From JACVRW01 sp963751105 (lineage in GTDB: Bacteria > Actinomycetota > Thermoleophilia > Solirubrobacterales > Thermoleophilaceae), in contig CAVVTG010000002.1 in NCBI GenBank assembly GCA_963751105.1, positions 2,542,001 through 2,606,000 of the forward strand: 64,000 nt of DNA. The letters are read 5' to 3'. The position numbers and the translations under genes are program-made. Position 1 is the stretch's first letter. Each line of letters starts with the position of its first letter. Under the pieces are notes generated by a model. It did no database searches and was not told where the DNA came from. It saw only the letters and a list, made by a program, of their open reading frames with translations. Of the stretch, positions 42,726 to 51,403 are shown piece after piece.

Positions 42726-44258
42726 ATCGAGGCTCCCCACTTCATCCACTTCGCACCGTCGGGCCCGGCGCAGGAGGGGGTCGAGGACAAGCGCTGGTGG
42801 GGCCTGGGGGTCATCTGCGTCGCGATGTTCATCAGCGCGATGGACATGACGATCGTGAATGTCGCGCTGCCGGACATGTCGAACGACCTCGACGCCGGCA
42901 TCGGCGAGCTGCAGTGGGTGCTCGACGCGTTCCTCGTCTCGCTCGCCGGTCTGCTGCTCGCCGGCAACGGCCTCGCAGACCGGTTCGGGCGCCGGCGGGT
43001 GTTCCTGCTGGGGCTCCTCGGCTTCGCGGTCACGTCTGTGCTGGCAGCGGCCGCCGCTACGGTGGGCGAGCTGATCGCGGCGCGGGGCCTGATGGGCGTG
43101 GCCGCGGCCTGCGTGATGCCCCCGGCGCTGTCGCTGCTGGCTGTGCTCTTCCCGCCTGAGATGCGGTCGAGGGCGGCGGGTGTCTGGTCTGCGGTCGCGG
43201 GGCTCGGGCTTGCGCTCGGACCGGTCCTGGGGGGTGTGCTGGTCGACGCGGCGGGCTGGCGCTGGGTCTTCCTCGTCAACGTCCCGTTCGTGCTGCTCGC
43301 GGTCCCCTTCGGCCTGCGCTGGCTGCCGGAGTCGCGCCGCCCAGGGGTGCCTCCGCTCGACATCCCGGGCGTGGCCCTCTCCACGCTGGCGCTGGGCGGC
43401 GTCGTGTTTGCGCTCATCGAAGGCGTCGACGCCGGATGGACGAGCCCGGCCGTGATCATGGCTGCGATCACAGGCCTAGCCGCCGGCGTCGCGTTCGTGG
43501 CCATCGAAATCCGCCGTCGCCACCCGCTGTTCGACGTGCGTGTGCTCGCACGCCGGCGCGTCGCGGCCGGCGCTCTCGTGATCCTCGCCGCCTACATCGC
43601 GACGCTCGGCATGCTGTTCGTCCTCCCGCAGTACGTGCAGTACGTCCAGGACGGCTCGGCGTTCGCCTCGGGCCTCGAGGTCGCGCCGTTCGGCCTCGGG
43701 CTCGGCCTTCTCGCGTCGGTGAGCGGGCGGCTCGTCGCGAGGTTCGGGTCGGCCGGCGTCCTGCTTGCGGGTCTGCTCACCGCCGCGGCCGGCTTCGTGC
43801 CGCTGCTGTTCCTCACCGCCGACAGCTCGGCCACGCTCGTGTTGCTCGGTACCGCGCTCGTCGGTTGCGGCATCGGCGCGATGGCCCCGCCCGCGACGAC
43901 GGTGATCATGAACGACGTGGGGACAGAGAAGGCCGGCGACGGGGCCGCCGTGAACCAGGTCGCGCGGCAGGTCGGCGGCGCGCTCGGGGTGGCGATCGTG
44001 GGGAGCGTGTTCGCGGCGGTCTACGCCGCCGAGATCAGACAAGACAGCCGCGCGCCCGCGGTCGCGACGGAGTCGATCGAGGACGCGACGGACGTGGCGA
44101 ACCGCCTGCACGGCGCGGCACGTACCGACCTTCTGAACGACGCCGTCGCGAGCTTCGACGTGGCGGCCCGGGCGGGCCTTGCCGTCTGCATGACGGCCCT
44201 CCTCCTCGGGGCGGTGAGCGCGGCCGTCGGGCTGTCACGGGCATCCCCGGGCGAGTGA
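42726..44258 (+). CDS. MFS drug transporter, DHA2 (EmrB/QacA) family; start unresolved
   Basis: About 510 residues with 14 predicted membrane segments: TM1 (WWGLGVICVAMFISAMDMTIVNVALP), motif A LADRFGRRRVF, motif C LGLALGPVLGGVLVDAAGWRWVF, and later GVGAAVNQVARQVGGALGVAIVG-type helix. It likely exports drugs or lipophilic ions with protons. The only canonical start, ATG 42825, cuts TM1 in half. The frame remains open and protein-like (HFIHFAPSGPAQEGVEDKRW) back to a TAA at 42717. ATC 42726 is used as a provisional boundary; a sequencing error or rare start codon is possible. Confidence 0.85.
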   Translation: MEAPHFIHFAPSGPAQEGVEDKRWWGLGVICVAMFISAMDMTIVNVALPDMSNDLDAGIGELQWVLDAFLVSLAGLLLAGNGLADRFGRRRVFLLGLLGFAVTSVLAAAAATVGELIAARGLMGVAAACVMPPALSLLAVLFPPEMRSRAAGVWSAVAGLGLALGPVLGGVLVDAAGWRWVFLVNVPFVLLAVPFGLRWLPESRRPGVPPLDIPGVALSTLALGGVVFALIEGVDAGWTSPAVIMAAITGLAAGVAFVAIEIRRRHPLFDVRVLARRRVAAGALVILAAYIATLGMLFVLPQYVQYVQDGSAFASGLEVAPFGLGLGLLASVSGRLVARFGSAGVLLAGLLTAAAGFVPLLFLTADSSATLVLLGTALVGCGIGAMAPPATTVIMNDVGTEKAGDGAAVNQVARQVGGALGVAIVGSVFAAVYAAEIRQDSRAPAVATESIEDATDVANRLHGAARTDLLNDAVASFDVAARAGLAVCMTALLLGAVSAAVGLSRASPGE

Positions 44259-44560
44259 CGACGCGCCTGAACAGAGAGAGCGTGCCGTCACCCGGGGGCC
44301 GTCGTGAACGCAGGCCAGCAGGGCTACGCCCGAGCGCTACGCCGCTTTCTCTCCTGCGTCGTCACCAGCGGCGCCGCGCTGCATGCCGATGGCCTGCCCG
44401 CCAACCCGAGCCCCGGCCGGGCCGCGCCCGCGGGCTGCACGCCGAACTAGACGGCTGCGGCAGCCGCCCCGGTGCGTCGGACAGGGGCGGGCGCTCGGGC
44501 GCCTCGCCTCGATGAGCACGCTGAAGGAGAAGCAGGCGCAGTACCGGCCATACTCTGCCC
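44259..44560. other. Gene-poor spacer
   Basis: 302 bp after the MFS gene. A 48-codon GTG frame (44304-44450) is open but shows no recognisable protein. An AGGAGA-like site near 44524 is too far from the next gene to be its ribosome-binding site. Confidence 0.35.
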
Positions 44561-44902
44561 ATGCCCGCACCCCTGATCGAGTTTCCGGCGGACGATCCCG
44601 ATCGCGCCCGCGGGTTCTGGCACGGAGTCCTCGGGGTCACCCTCGCGCCACGGCCAGCTGCGGCCGGATCTGGGTGGCACACCGAGACCGACGGCCTGCG
44701 CCTCGGTGTTCACGAGCGTGGACCGGGCCCCGGCGACACCGCCTCCCTGCCCTACTTCACCGTCGCCGACCTGGCCACGACACTCGAGCGCGTTCGCGAG
44801 CTCGGCGGCTCGATCATCCACCCCGGCGATCGATGGGCGGTGTGCCGAGACTCCGAAGGCAACCCGTTCGCGCTGGCCGCCACCGTGGCACCCGCTAAGT
44901 AA
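44561..44902 (+). CDS. VOC family protein
   Basis: A 113-residue glyoxalase-fold protein: IEFPADDPDRARGFWHGVLGV opens the first module, LPYFTVADLATTLERVRELGGS the second, and RDSEGNPFALA closes it. Metal-binding His/Glu residues are partly recognisable. Substrate unknown. Monocistronic with a hairpin downstream. Confidence 0.85.
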   Translation: MPAPLIEFPADDPDRARGFWHGVLGVTLAPRPAAAGSGWHTETDGLRLGVHERGPGPGDTASLPYFTVADLATTLERVRELGGSIIHPGDRWAVCRDSEGNPFALAATVAPAK

Positions 44903-45041
44903 GCCCCGGCACGATCGCTGGTCGCGCGAAGCAACACTCAGGTAGCGACGGCTCCGTCGCATGGAACCAGCAGTCCGGTCTGAGCAGGCCGGACTCGCGC
45001 AATCAGGCGAAGGCGGCAGCGGCGAGAGCGTTGTTCTACTC

Positions 45042-45066
45042 GGCGCTTCTCGGGTCGAGAAGCGCC
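45042..45066 (+). terminator. Intrinsic hairpin downstream of the VOC gene
   Basis: GGCGCTTCTC (45042-45051), loop GGGTC, GAGAAGCGCC (45057-45066): a perfect 10-bp stem without U tract. A shorter hairpin (GCGACG/CGTCGC, 44945-44960) precedes it. Confidence 0.6.
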
Positions 45067-45137
45067 CGCCGTAGTTCCGCGACTGACGGCGTAGGACGAC
45101 CTGGCGACCCGCCCTTGCGTCGGCGATGCTGTGACGC

Positions 45138-45977
45138 GTGGAGTACGTGTCCAGAGTGCCGCGACCGCCGCTTGACGGGCTGATCGACGATCTCTACTAC
45201 CTGGAGGGCGCGCCGCCCTACCCCCGGCTGACGCTGCCAGCGATGCCGGCGACGGTGCTCATCGTCAACCTCGGGGCGCCGTTCCGCATCCGCGCCGGCA
45301 CCGACATCGCGGCGGCCGAGTACGCCGACGGCGTCGTGATCACCACGCCAACCCGCGCCATGGAGTTCAGCTATCCGCCAGGGACCCGGTCAGTCGGAGT
45401 GCACTTCAAGCCATGGGGGCCGGCGCCGTTCCTGCCGATGCCCGCGGGCGAGCTCTGCGACCGGCCGGTGACGCTGGAAGACGTCTGGGGCCGCTCGACC
45501 GTTGCTGCGCTGCGAGACCGGCTGGCCATGGCGGCCGGGCCGCACGAGATGCTGACGCTGCTCGAGGACCAGCTGATGCGATTGGTCTGCGAGACCGACG
45601 GCCTGGGGCTGGTCCGCCACACGAGCAGCGTCATCGCGGCGGCCATGGGAGGGGTGGCGATCGGCGACCTGAGCGTGGCGGCAGGCGTCAGCAGCACGCA
45701 TCTGGCACAGCGGTTCAAGGAGGTTGTCGGCGTCACGCCAAAGCGGTTCGCCCGCACCTGGCGCTTCACCGCCATCGTGCTCGCGATCGACCCCGCCGGA
45801 CCGGTCGATTGGCTCGAGCTCGCCGGTCGCGCCGGCTACTACGACCAGCCCCACTTCGTCAACGAGTTCCGGACGTTCACGGGGATGACGCCGACTCGGT
45901 ACCTCGACCTCCGGCGGCGGTTCCTGCGCGAACATCCCGGCCATGCGCTCGTCGTCGGACCGCTGCCCGCCGATTGA
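45138..45977 (+). CDS. AraC family transcriptional regulator
   Basis: A 279-residue regulator. The N-terminal beta-barrel (YVSRVPRPPLDGLIDDLYYLEG, FKPWGPAPF) is the type found in AraC proteins with a DUF6597-like sensor. The C-terminus has two HTHs (IGDLSVAAGVSSTHLAQRFKEVVGVTPKRF and LAGRAGYYDQPHFVNEFRTFTGMTPTRY). It probably controls the DHFR-like gene 66 bp downstream on the same strand. Confidence 0.9.
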   Translation: MEYVSRVPRPPLDGLIDDLYYLEGAPPYPRLTLPAMPATVLIVNLGAPFRIRAGTDIAAAEYADGVVITTPTRAMEFSYPPGTRSVGVHFKPWGPAPFLPMPAGELCDRPVTLEDVWGRSTVAALRDRLAMAAGPHEMLTLLEDQLMRLVCETDGLGLVRHTSSVIAAAMGGVAIGDLSVAAGVSSTHLAQRFKEVVGVTPKRFARTWRFTAIVLAIDPAGPVDWLELAGRAGYYDQPHFVNEFRTFTGMTPTRYLDLRRRFLREHPGHALVVGPLPAD

Positions 45978-46043
45978 TTTCTTACAAGACTTGCCACTCC
46001 CGAGACGCCAGTATGGGCGCTTCCCGAGCAGAGGAGAGAGCCC

Positions 46044-46625
46044 ATGGGCAAGGTGGTCATGTACAGCACGGCGTCGGTGGACGGGTTCATCGCGGACGGG
46101 AACGACCAGCCCGGCCCGCTGTTCGACTGGCTGTCCAGCGGTGACGTCCCGCTCGACGAGACCGGGCAGCTGACGGTGTCGCAGGCGTCCTACGATCACA
46201 CTCGGGCGTACTGGGACCAGGTCGGAGTGACGATCTTCGGCCGCCACGTCTTCGACCTGACGGACGGCTGGGGCGGCACGCCACCGAGCGGGATCGACCA
46301 CGCGGTCGTCGTGTCGCACCGACCGGCGCCCGAGGGCTGGCGCCCCGAGGCGCCGTTCCACTTCGTCAACGGCGTCGAGGCGGCCATGGCCAAGGCACAG
46401 GAGCTCGCGGGCGATCGCACGGTCGAGGTCGCCGCCGGCGACGTCGGCGGCCAGGTGCTGGCCGCAGGGCTCGTCGACGAGGTCGCCATGGACGTCGCGC
46501 CCGTGGTGATCGGGTCCGGCAAGCGCTACTTCGGGTCGGTCGACGCACAGCACCTGCTGGAGGATCCCGACGTGGTGATCCAAGGCAACCGGGTGCTCCA
46601 CGTGCGCTATCGGGTGCGCCGATGA
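46044..46625 (+). CDS. Dihydrofolate reductase family protein 3
   Basis: A 193-residue DHFR/RibD-C-like reductase: VVMYSTASVDGFIADGNDQ, VTIFGRHVFDLTDGW, VEVAAGDVGGQVLAAGLVDEVAMDVAPVVIGSGKRYF. It has a strong GAGGAGAG ribosome-binding site. It follows the AraC gene and is probably its target. Third member of this family in the window; sequence differs enough from the other two to exclude recent duplication. Confidence 0.88.
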   Translation: MGKVVMYSTASVDGFIADGNDQPGPLFDWLSSGDVPLDETGQLTVSQASYDHTRAYWDQVGVTIFGRHVFDLTDGWGGTPPSGIDHAVVVSHRPAPEGWRPEAPFHFVNGVEAAMAKAQELAGDRTVEVAAGDVGGQVLAAGLVDEVAMDVAPVVIGSGKRYFGSVDAQHLLEDPDVVIQGNRVLHVRYRVRR

Positions 46626-46777
46626 CCAGTCTGAGCGCGGTCGCGGGGCGATAGCGCTCCTGGGTGGGGCGAATCGGAGCAGCGCGGCGAGGAGCCGTGT
46701 GCGAAAGGAAACTTGCCGGACAGGACCCGCGGCCTGGGCGCCCCGGGCCCCGAAACTCAGAAGGCCGCTTCGGCAGG

Positions 46778-47953
46778 CTAGGCAGCAGCCGTCGCCGGCT
46801 CCTCGACCTTGCGCGGCATCAGCACCTCGCGGGCGATCACCAGACGCTGGATCTGGGACGTGCCCTCGTAGAGCTGCATGATCTTCGCGTCGCGCATCAG
46901 CTTCTCAACCGGGTACTCCTTGATGAAGCCGTAGCCGCCGTAGACCTGCACGGCGTCGACGGTCACCTCCATCGCGGTGTCCGCCGCGAAGCGCTTGGCG
47001 TGCGAGGAGACGAGCGTGTTGCGCTTGCCCTGATCGAGCTCCACCCCTGACTTCCAGGTGAGCAGGCGGGCCGCCTCGATCTTGGTGGCCATGTCGGCGA
47101 TCATGAACTGGATCGCCTGGTGCATCGCGATCGGCACGCCGAACTGCACGCGCTCCTTGGCGTAGTCGCGCGCGAACTCGAACGCGGCCTGCGCGATGCC
47201 CACGGCCATGGCGGACACCCCGGGGCGGGTGCGGTCGAGCGTCATCATGGCGAGCTTGAAGCCCTTGTTCTCCTCGCCGATGAGGTGGTCGGCGGGGATC
47301 TCGACGTCGTTGAACGAGATCATCGCGGTGTCGGAGGCGCGCTGGCCGAGCTTGTCCTCCTTCTTGTCCACCGTCACGCCGTCGGCGTCGCGGGGCACGA
47401 TGAAGGCGGAGATGCCGCGGTGGCCGGCCTCCTTGTCGGTCTTCGCGTAGACCGTGTACCAGGCGGCGTGGCTGCCGTTGGTGATGAAGCACTTGGTGCC
47501 GTTGATGACGTACTTGTCGCCCTTCTTGACGGCGCTGGTGCGCATCCCGGACACGTCGGACCCGGCGTCGGGCTCGGTGAGGCAGAAGGAGGCCAGCTTG
47601 GGCTCCTCGGTGAGCATCCCCAGGTACTGCTTCTTGAGCTCGTCCGAGGCGCCGATGCCGACGGGCGCGGCGGCGAGGCCGTTGCACATGAGCGAGGTGC
47701 CGATGCCCGAGCAGCCCCAGCCGAGCTCCTCCTCGATCAGACAACCCGAGAGGTAGTCGAGCCCTGGCCCGCCGTACTCCTCGGGAATGTGCGAGTTCAT
47801 CAGGCCGAGCTCCCAGGCCTGCTCGATGATCTCGCTCGGGAAGGTGGAATCCTTGTCGAGCTCCCAGGCGACCGGCCGGATCTCCTTCTCGGCGAAGTCG
47901 TGGGCGAGCTGGCGGATGTCCTTCTGCTCGTCGGTGAGAGTGAAGTCGACCAC
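46778..47953 (-). CDS. Acyl-CoA dehydrogenase
   Basis: A 391-residue flavoenzyme: FTLTDEQKDIRQLAHDFAEKEIRP, CLTEPDAGSDVSGM (FAD/substrate loop), KCFITNGSHA, FNDVEIPADHLIG, RVQFGVPIAMHQAIQFMIADM, and QVYGGYGFIKEYPVEKLMRDAKIMQLYEGTS with the catalytic Glu in YEGTS. It introduces the 2,3-double bond in acyl-CoA and passes electrons to ETF. GTG 47953 has an AAGGAG site upstream. Divergent from a small membrane protein. Confidence 0.95.
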   Translation of the reverse strand: MVDFTLTDEQKDIRQLAHDFAEKEIRPVAWELDKDSTFPSEIIEQAWELGLMNSHIPEEYGGPGLDYLSGCLIEEELGWGCSGIGTSLMCNGLAAAPVGIGASDELKKQYLGMLTEEPKLASFCLTEPDAGSDVSGMRTSAVKKGDKYVINGTKCFITNGSHAAWYTVYAKTDKEAGHRGISAFIVPRDADGVTVDKKEDKLGQRASDTAMISFNDVEIPADHLIGEENKGFKLAMMTLDRTRPGVSAMAVGIAQAAFEFARDYAKERVQFGVPIAMHQAIQFMIADMATKIEAARLLTWKSGVELDQGKRNTLVSSHAKRFAADTAMEVTVDAVQVYGGYGFIKEYPVEKLMRDAKIMQLYEGTSQIQRLVIAREVLMPRKVEEPATAAA

Positions 47954-48081
47954 TGTGCTGAGGCTCCTTGTTGGGGCGCTCCGAGCGCTCCCGATTGATT
48001 CGTCAGTCAACGGTGCTGAGCACCAGGGTACAACAGGTTTGCCGCGTGTACGACGCCTCGCGCGCCGGATACGCTGAGGTC

Positions 48082-48501
48082 GTGGACGCCTTCGGCACCG
48101 TGGTGATCGTGCTTGCGGTGGTGGCCGTGGTCGTGGCGGCGGCCTCCTACTGGCGCAGCGGCCAGGTCTACAGCGGGCTCGGGCGTGACGGCCTGAGCAT
48201 GGATCACGACACGCGCGAGCCTCCCACCGGCTCACCCGCGTCCGCGGCCGAGGCGCAGGAGGAGATCCGCCAGATGCTCGAGGCAAAGTCGGCCCGGCGA
48301 GAGGCCCGCGGGCTGCCGAGGCTCGACGTCGACGCTGAGATGGCCGCCCTGACCAGCGCCCCGGCGCCTGCCGACGCCGGGCTGCGCGAGGAGGTCCGCC
48401 AGCTCGTGGTCGCCCGCAACGAACGCCGGGCCCGGCAGGGCAAGGAGCCTCTGGACGTGGAGGCGGAGGTGGAGCGCCAATTGCGGGATCTCGGGGGATG
48501 A
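48082..48501 (+). CDS. Small single-pass membrane protein
   Basis: A 139-residue protein: one N-terminal transmembrane helix (TVVIVLAVVAVVVAAASYW, about residues 5-23) and a soluble charged domain with two similar helical repeats (EEIRQMLEAKSARREARGLPRLDVDAEM and EEVRQLVVARNERRARQGKEPLDVEAEV). GTG 48082 is 6 nt after TACGCT (48070-48075). Function unknown; the repeat pattern is common in actinobacteria. Confidence 0.75.
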   Translation: MDAFGTVVIVLAVVAVVVAAASYWRSGQVYSGLGRDGLSMDHDTREPPTGSPASAAEAQEEIRQMLEAKSARREARGLPRLDVDAEMAALTSAPAPADAGLREEVRQLVVARNERRARQGKEPLDVEAEVERQLRDLGG

Positions 48502-48537
48502 ATCCTGCGCACAAACGGGTATAGGGTCAGCGCGAGG

Positions 48538-48867
48538 ATGGCCGACGACCGCAAATTCGAGCTCGACGACCTGCTGCTGCGCCCGGGCTGCTACCTCAAC
48601 CCCCAGACCGAGGTGATGGTCGTGGTGGACGACTCGCCCGCGATCGACGGCGAGATCTTCAACATGGAGGAGTTCGAGGGCGCCGACTGGGTGCTGATCG
48701 CCGACGAGGTGCCCGTGGACGAGGCCCGCCGCGACGAGCTGCTCGAGAGCTTCCAGGCCACCTACCACGGCGGCGACGGACGGATGCGGGCCGTGAGCGA
48801 GGACCTCGACGCCGACGAGGACGTCGACGACGACGAAGAGGACGAGCCCGAGCCCGACGAGCGCTGA
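48538..48867 (+). CDS. Acidic hypothetical protein
   Basis: A 109-residue protein with a compact N-terminal part (LDDLLLRPGCYLNPQTEVMVVVDDSP, DWVLIADEVPVDEARRDELL) and a very acidic tail (EDVDDDEEDEPEPDE). No family recognised. The promoter-like TATAGGGT lies about 10 nt before ATG 48538. Confidence 0.7.
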   Translation: MADDRKFELDDLLLRPGCYLNPQTEVMVVVDDSPAIDGEIFNMEEFEGADWVLIADEVPVDEARRDELLESFQATYHGGDGRMRAVSEDLDADEDVDDDEEDEPEPDER

Positions 48868-48868
48868 C

Positions 48869-49636
48869 GCCGTCCTGCTCGGGTGGCTGGCCACCCGAGC
48901 CATTCCCGGGGTCGAGCGGGTAGACGGTGAGAGCTACCGCCGCACCGCGCGGCTGAGCGACGGTCCTGGCATCGTCGAGCTGCGCCGCGACCGAGCGCAG
49001 CAGCCGGCGGCCGCGGCGGGCGCGAAGCGGGTCTTCGGCCTGGACGCCGACCACCGGGCGATCGACTCGGCCCTCGGAGCCGACCCGGTGCTCGGGCCGC
49101 TGGTGGCCGCCCGGCCGGGTCTGCGGATCCCCGGCTGCTGGGACGGCTTCGAGCTGGCCGTGCGCGCGGTGCTCGGCCAGCAGGTCTCGGTGGCCGCCGG
49201 GCGCACCCTGGCCGGCCGCATCAGCGCAGAGCACGGCGAGCCACTCGCCGAGCCTGAACCCGGCCTGAACCGGCTTTTCCCGGAGCCCGGGCGACTGGCG
49301 TCGGTGACTCTCACCGGGATGCCGGCCGCGCGGGCGGGCGCGATCCGGGCGCTGGCCGCGGCCGTGACGGGCGGCGGCCTGAGCATCGAGCCCGGCGCCG
49401 ACGTGCGGGACGCCCTGCTGGCGCTCCCCGGAATCGGGCCCTGGACCGTCGAGTACGTGGCCATGCGGGCGCTGCGCGACCCGGACGCCTTTCCCGCGGG
49501 CGACCTCGTGCTGCGCAACGCGCTCGGCGGGATAACCGAGGGGGAGCTTCGCCGGAGAGCCGAGGCCTGGCGTCCCTGGCGGGCCTACGCGGCGATGCAC
49601 CTCTGGACCGCCTACGCCGAGAGGGCCAACGCGTAG
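48869..49636 (+). CDS. DNA-3-methyladenine glycosylase (AlkA-like), start unresolved
   Basis: About 255 residues of an HhH-GPD DNA glycosylase: N-terminal ATRAIPGVERVDGESYRRTARL (AlkA N-domain), WDGFELAVRAVLGQQVSVAAGRTLAG, and the helix-hairpin-helix LLALPGIGPWTVEYVAMRALRDPDAFPAGDLV with the catalytic Asp. It removes alkylated bases. The only canonical start (GTG 49088) would delete the N-domain. No ATG/GTG/TTG exists between the upstream TGA-closed frame and that point, so an unusual CTG start (near 48875) or an error is likely. Its TAG doubles as the -10 of the antiporter gene. Confidence 0.85.
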   Translation, partial: AVLLGWLATRAIPGVERVDGESYRRTARLSDGPGIVELRRDRAQQPAAAAGAKRVFGLDADHRAIDSALGADPVLGPLVAARPGLRIPGCWDGFELAVRAVLGQQVSVAAGRTLAGRISAEHGEPLAEPEPGLNRLFPEPGRLASVTLTGMPAARAGAIRALAAAVTGGGLSIEPGADVRDALLALPGIGPWTVEYVAMRALRDPDAFPAGDLVLRNALGGITEGELRRRAEAWRPWRAYAAMHLWTAYAERANA

Positions 49637-49648
49637 TCTTCCGCGCCG

Positions 49649-50734
49649 ATGCGGCCGGTCTACTTCCTAGGCGTCTTCATTCCCGTGGCCATCGGCCTCG
49701 AACTGGCGCACGCCGCCCCGCTGCTCGTGTTCGGCGCCGCAGCCCTGGGCGTGGTGCCCTGCGCAGCGGTGATGGGAGAGGCCACCGAGGCGATCGCGGC
49801 CAAGACGGGGCCCGGCATCGGCGGCCTCCTCAACGTGACGTTCGGCAACGCCCCGGAGCTCATCATCGCCTTCTTCGCGCTGCGCGAGGGGCTCCAGGAG
49901 GTCGTGAAGGCGTCGATCGTGGGCTCGATCATCGGCAACATCCTGCTGGTGATGGGCGCGGCGATGGTCGCGGGCGGCTGGAACCGCGACAAGCAGACCT
50001 TCAGCCGCACGGCGGCCAACGCCCAGTCGGGCATGCTGCTGCTGGCGCTGGCCGCGCTGGTCTTCCCGGCCGTCTTCCAGCTGATCCACGGTGGCGGGCT
50101 CCCCGGTGTGGGCGAGGAGCGCGTGGACTTCGGCTCGGACCTCGAGAAGCTCTCCTTCGGGGTCGCGATCGTGCTGATCCTGACCTACGTGGCCGGGTTG
50201 TTCTTCTCGCTGAAGACCCACCGCGCGGTGTTCAATCCCTTCGACGAGGAGGCCGAGGAGGAGCACGCTCACCACTGGCCCGTCCGGCGGGCGGCCATCT
50301 ACCTCGCGCTGTCGGCGGTGGCGGTGGGGGTGATGGCCGAGATCCTCGTGGGCTCGATCACCGAGGCCTCGGAGGAGATCGGGCTGTCCGAGTTCTTCGT
50401 CGGCGTGTTCATCGTGGCGATCGTCGGCAACGCGGCCGAGCACTGGGTGGCCGTGCTGGTGGCGGCCAAGAACAAGATGGACCTCGCCATCAACATCGCC
50501 ATCGGGTCGAGCGCGCAGATCGCGCTGTTCGTCGCCCCGGTGCTGGTGCTGCTCTCGTTCGTGATCGGGCCGAACCCGATGGCGCTGGTGTTCAACGGCT
50601 ACGAGCTCGCCGCCCTGCTGTTCGCGGTGCTGATCGCCAACCTGGTGACCCAGGAGGGCGAGTCGAACTGGTTCGAGGGCGTGCAGCTACTGGCGCTGTA
50701 CGCCGTGCTCGGGCTGGTCTTCTTCTTCGCCTAG
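49649..50734 (+). CDS. Calcium/proton antiporter (CaCA family, Cax)
   Basis: A 361-residue membrane protein with about 11 helices and both alpha repeats of the Ca2+/cation antiporter family: GGLLNVTFGNAPELIIAFFAL and GVFIVAIVGNAAEHWVAVLVAAKNKMD, including both ion-binding glutamates. A His/Glu-rich loop (DEEAEEEHAHHW) separates the halves. It should export Ca2+ in exchange for H+. ATG 49649 is 9 nt after TAGTCT (49634-49639), whose TAG is the stop of the glycosylase gene. Its 3' end overlaps the TetR gene by 48 bp. Confidence 0.93.
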   Translation: MRPVYFLGVFIPVAIGLELAHAAPLLVFGAAALGVVPCAAVMGEATEAIAAKTGPGIGGLLNVTFGNAPELIIAFFALREGLQEVVKASIVGSIIGNILLVMGAAMVAGGWNRDKQTFSRTAANAQSGMLLLALAALVFPAVFQLIHGGGLPGVGEERVDFGSDLEKLSFGVAIVLILTYVAGLFFSLKTHRAVFNPFDEEAEEEHAHHWPVRRAAIYLALSAVAVGVMAEILVGSITEASEEIGLSEFFVGVFIVAIVGNAAEHWVAVLVAAKNKMDLAINIAIGSSAQIALFVAPVLVLLSFVIGPNPMALVFNGYELAALLFAVLIANLVTQEGESNWFEGVQLLALYAVLGLVFFFA

Positions 50735-51355
50735 CACCCCGTCGAGCATCCACCGAACCGCGGCGTGGAAGTCCGCGTCGGCGGGCATCGCCGCGAGCTC
50801 CGAGGCGGCCTCGCTCGAGCGCGGCCCGGCCGTCCGGAAGCTCTCGGTGCCGGCCGCCACCCGCCCGCTCCGGTCGGGGTCGATCGCTCGCGGCGCCTCG
50901 TACGCCGCGAAGCCGAGCGTGAAGATGAGCAGCGAGCGAAAGGCGCGCACCGCCCGCTCACCCACCATCCCTCCGTCGGCCAGCAACTCGAGGCAGCGCT
51001 CCCCCAGGCGCATCGCGTTCGGGCCGCGCGTGGGCCGAGTGAGGAACGCGTCGATCAGACTGGGGTGGGCCACCAGCACCCGGCGGGTGGAATCGAGGAG
51101 CGCGGTGAGCGAGCTGCGCCAGTCGTCGAGCGCGGCCGTGTCGACCTGGCCCAGCAGATCGTCGAGCAGAGCGTCGAGCAGAGCGTCCTTGCCGGCGACG
51201 TGGCTGTAGAGGGCGTTGGGCATGACGCCGAGCTCGGTGGCCAGCGAGCGCATGGACAGGCGAGCGAGCCCGTCGCGGTCGGCGATCTCGCGCGCCGCCT
51301 CGATCACCGCCTGACGGGTCAGACCTGCGCGCTGGCCGGGGGAGCGGGTGGACAT
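50687..51355 (-). CDS. TetR family transcriptional regulator
   Basis: A 222-residue regulator: AVIEAAREIADRDGLARLSMRSLATELGVMPNALYSHVAGKDAL is a TetR HTH of the TetR/TetR_C type, followed by a helical ligand domain. It is divergent from the MBL-fold gene across a perfect inverted repeat that it probably binds. Start ATG 51355; the 3' end overlaps the convergent antiporter gene. Confidence 0.92.
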   Translation of the reverse strand: MSTRSPGQRAGLTRQAVIEAAREIADRDGLARLSMRSLATELGVMPNALYSHVAGKDALLDALLDDLLGQVDTAALDDWRSSLTALLDSTRRVLVAHPSLIDAFLTRPTRGPNAMRLGERCLELLADGGMVGERAVRAFRSLLIFTLGFAAYEAPRAIDPDRSGRVAAGTESFRTAGPRSSEAASELAAMPADADFHAAVRWMLDGVLGEEEDQPEHGVQRQ

Positions 51356-51363
51356 GCCGATGA

Positions 51364-51394
51364 ACTGTACAACGTTCAGCTTATGTTGTACAGT
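51364..51394. promoter_or_regulatory. Symmetric bidirectional promoter/operator for TetR and MBL genes
   Basis: Perfect 10-bp arms ACTGTACAAC (51364-51373) and GTTGTACAGT (51385-51394), 11-bp centre. Plus strand: TGTACA (51366-51371), 17 nt, TACAGT (51389-51394), 9 nt to ATG 51404. By symmetry the minus strand has TGTACA, 17 nt, TACAGT (51364-51369), 8 nt to ATG 51355. The same bases serve as both promoters and the operator. Confidence 0.82.
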
Positions 51395-51403
51395 GTCCAA
51401 TAC

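Noticed and set aside
44304..44450. 48-codon GTG frame in the gap after the MFS gene
   Set aside because: No ribosome-binding site and no recognisable protein.
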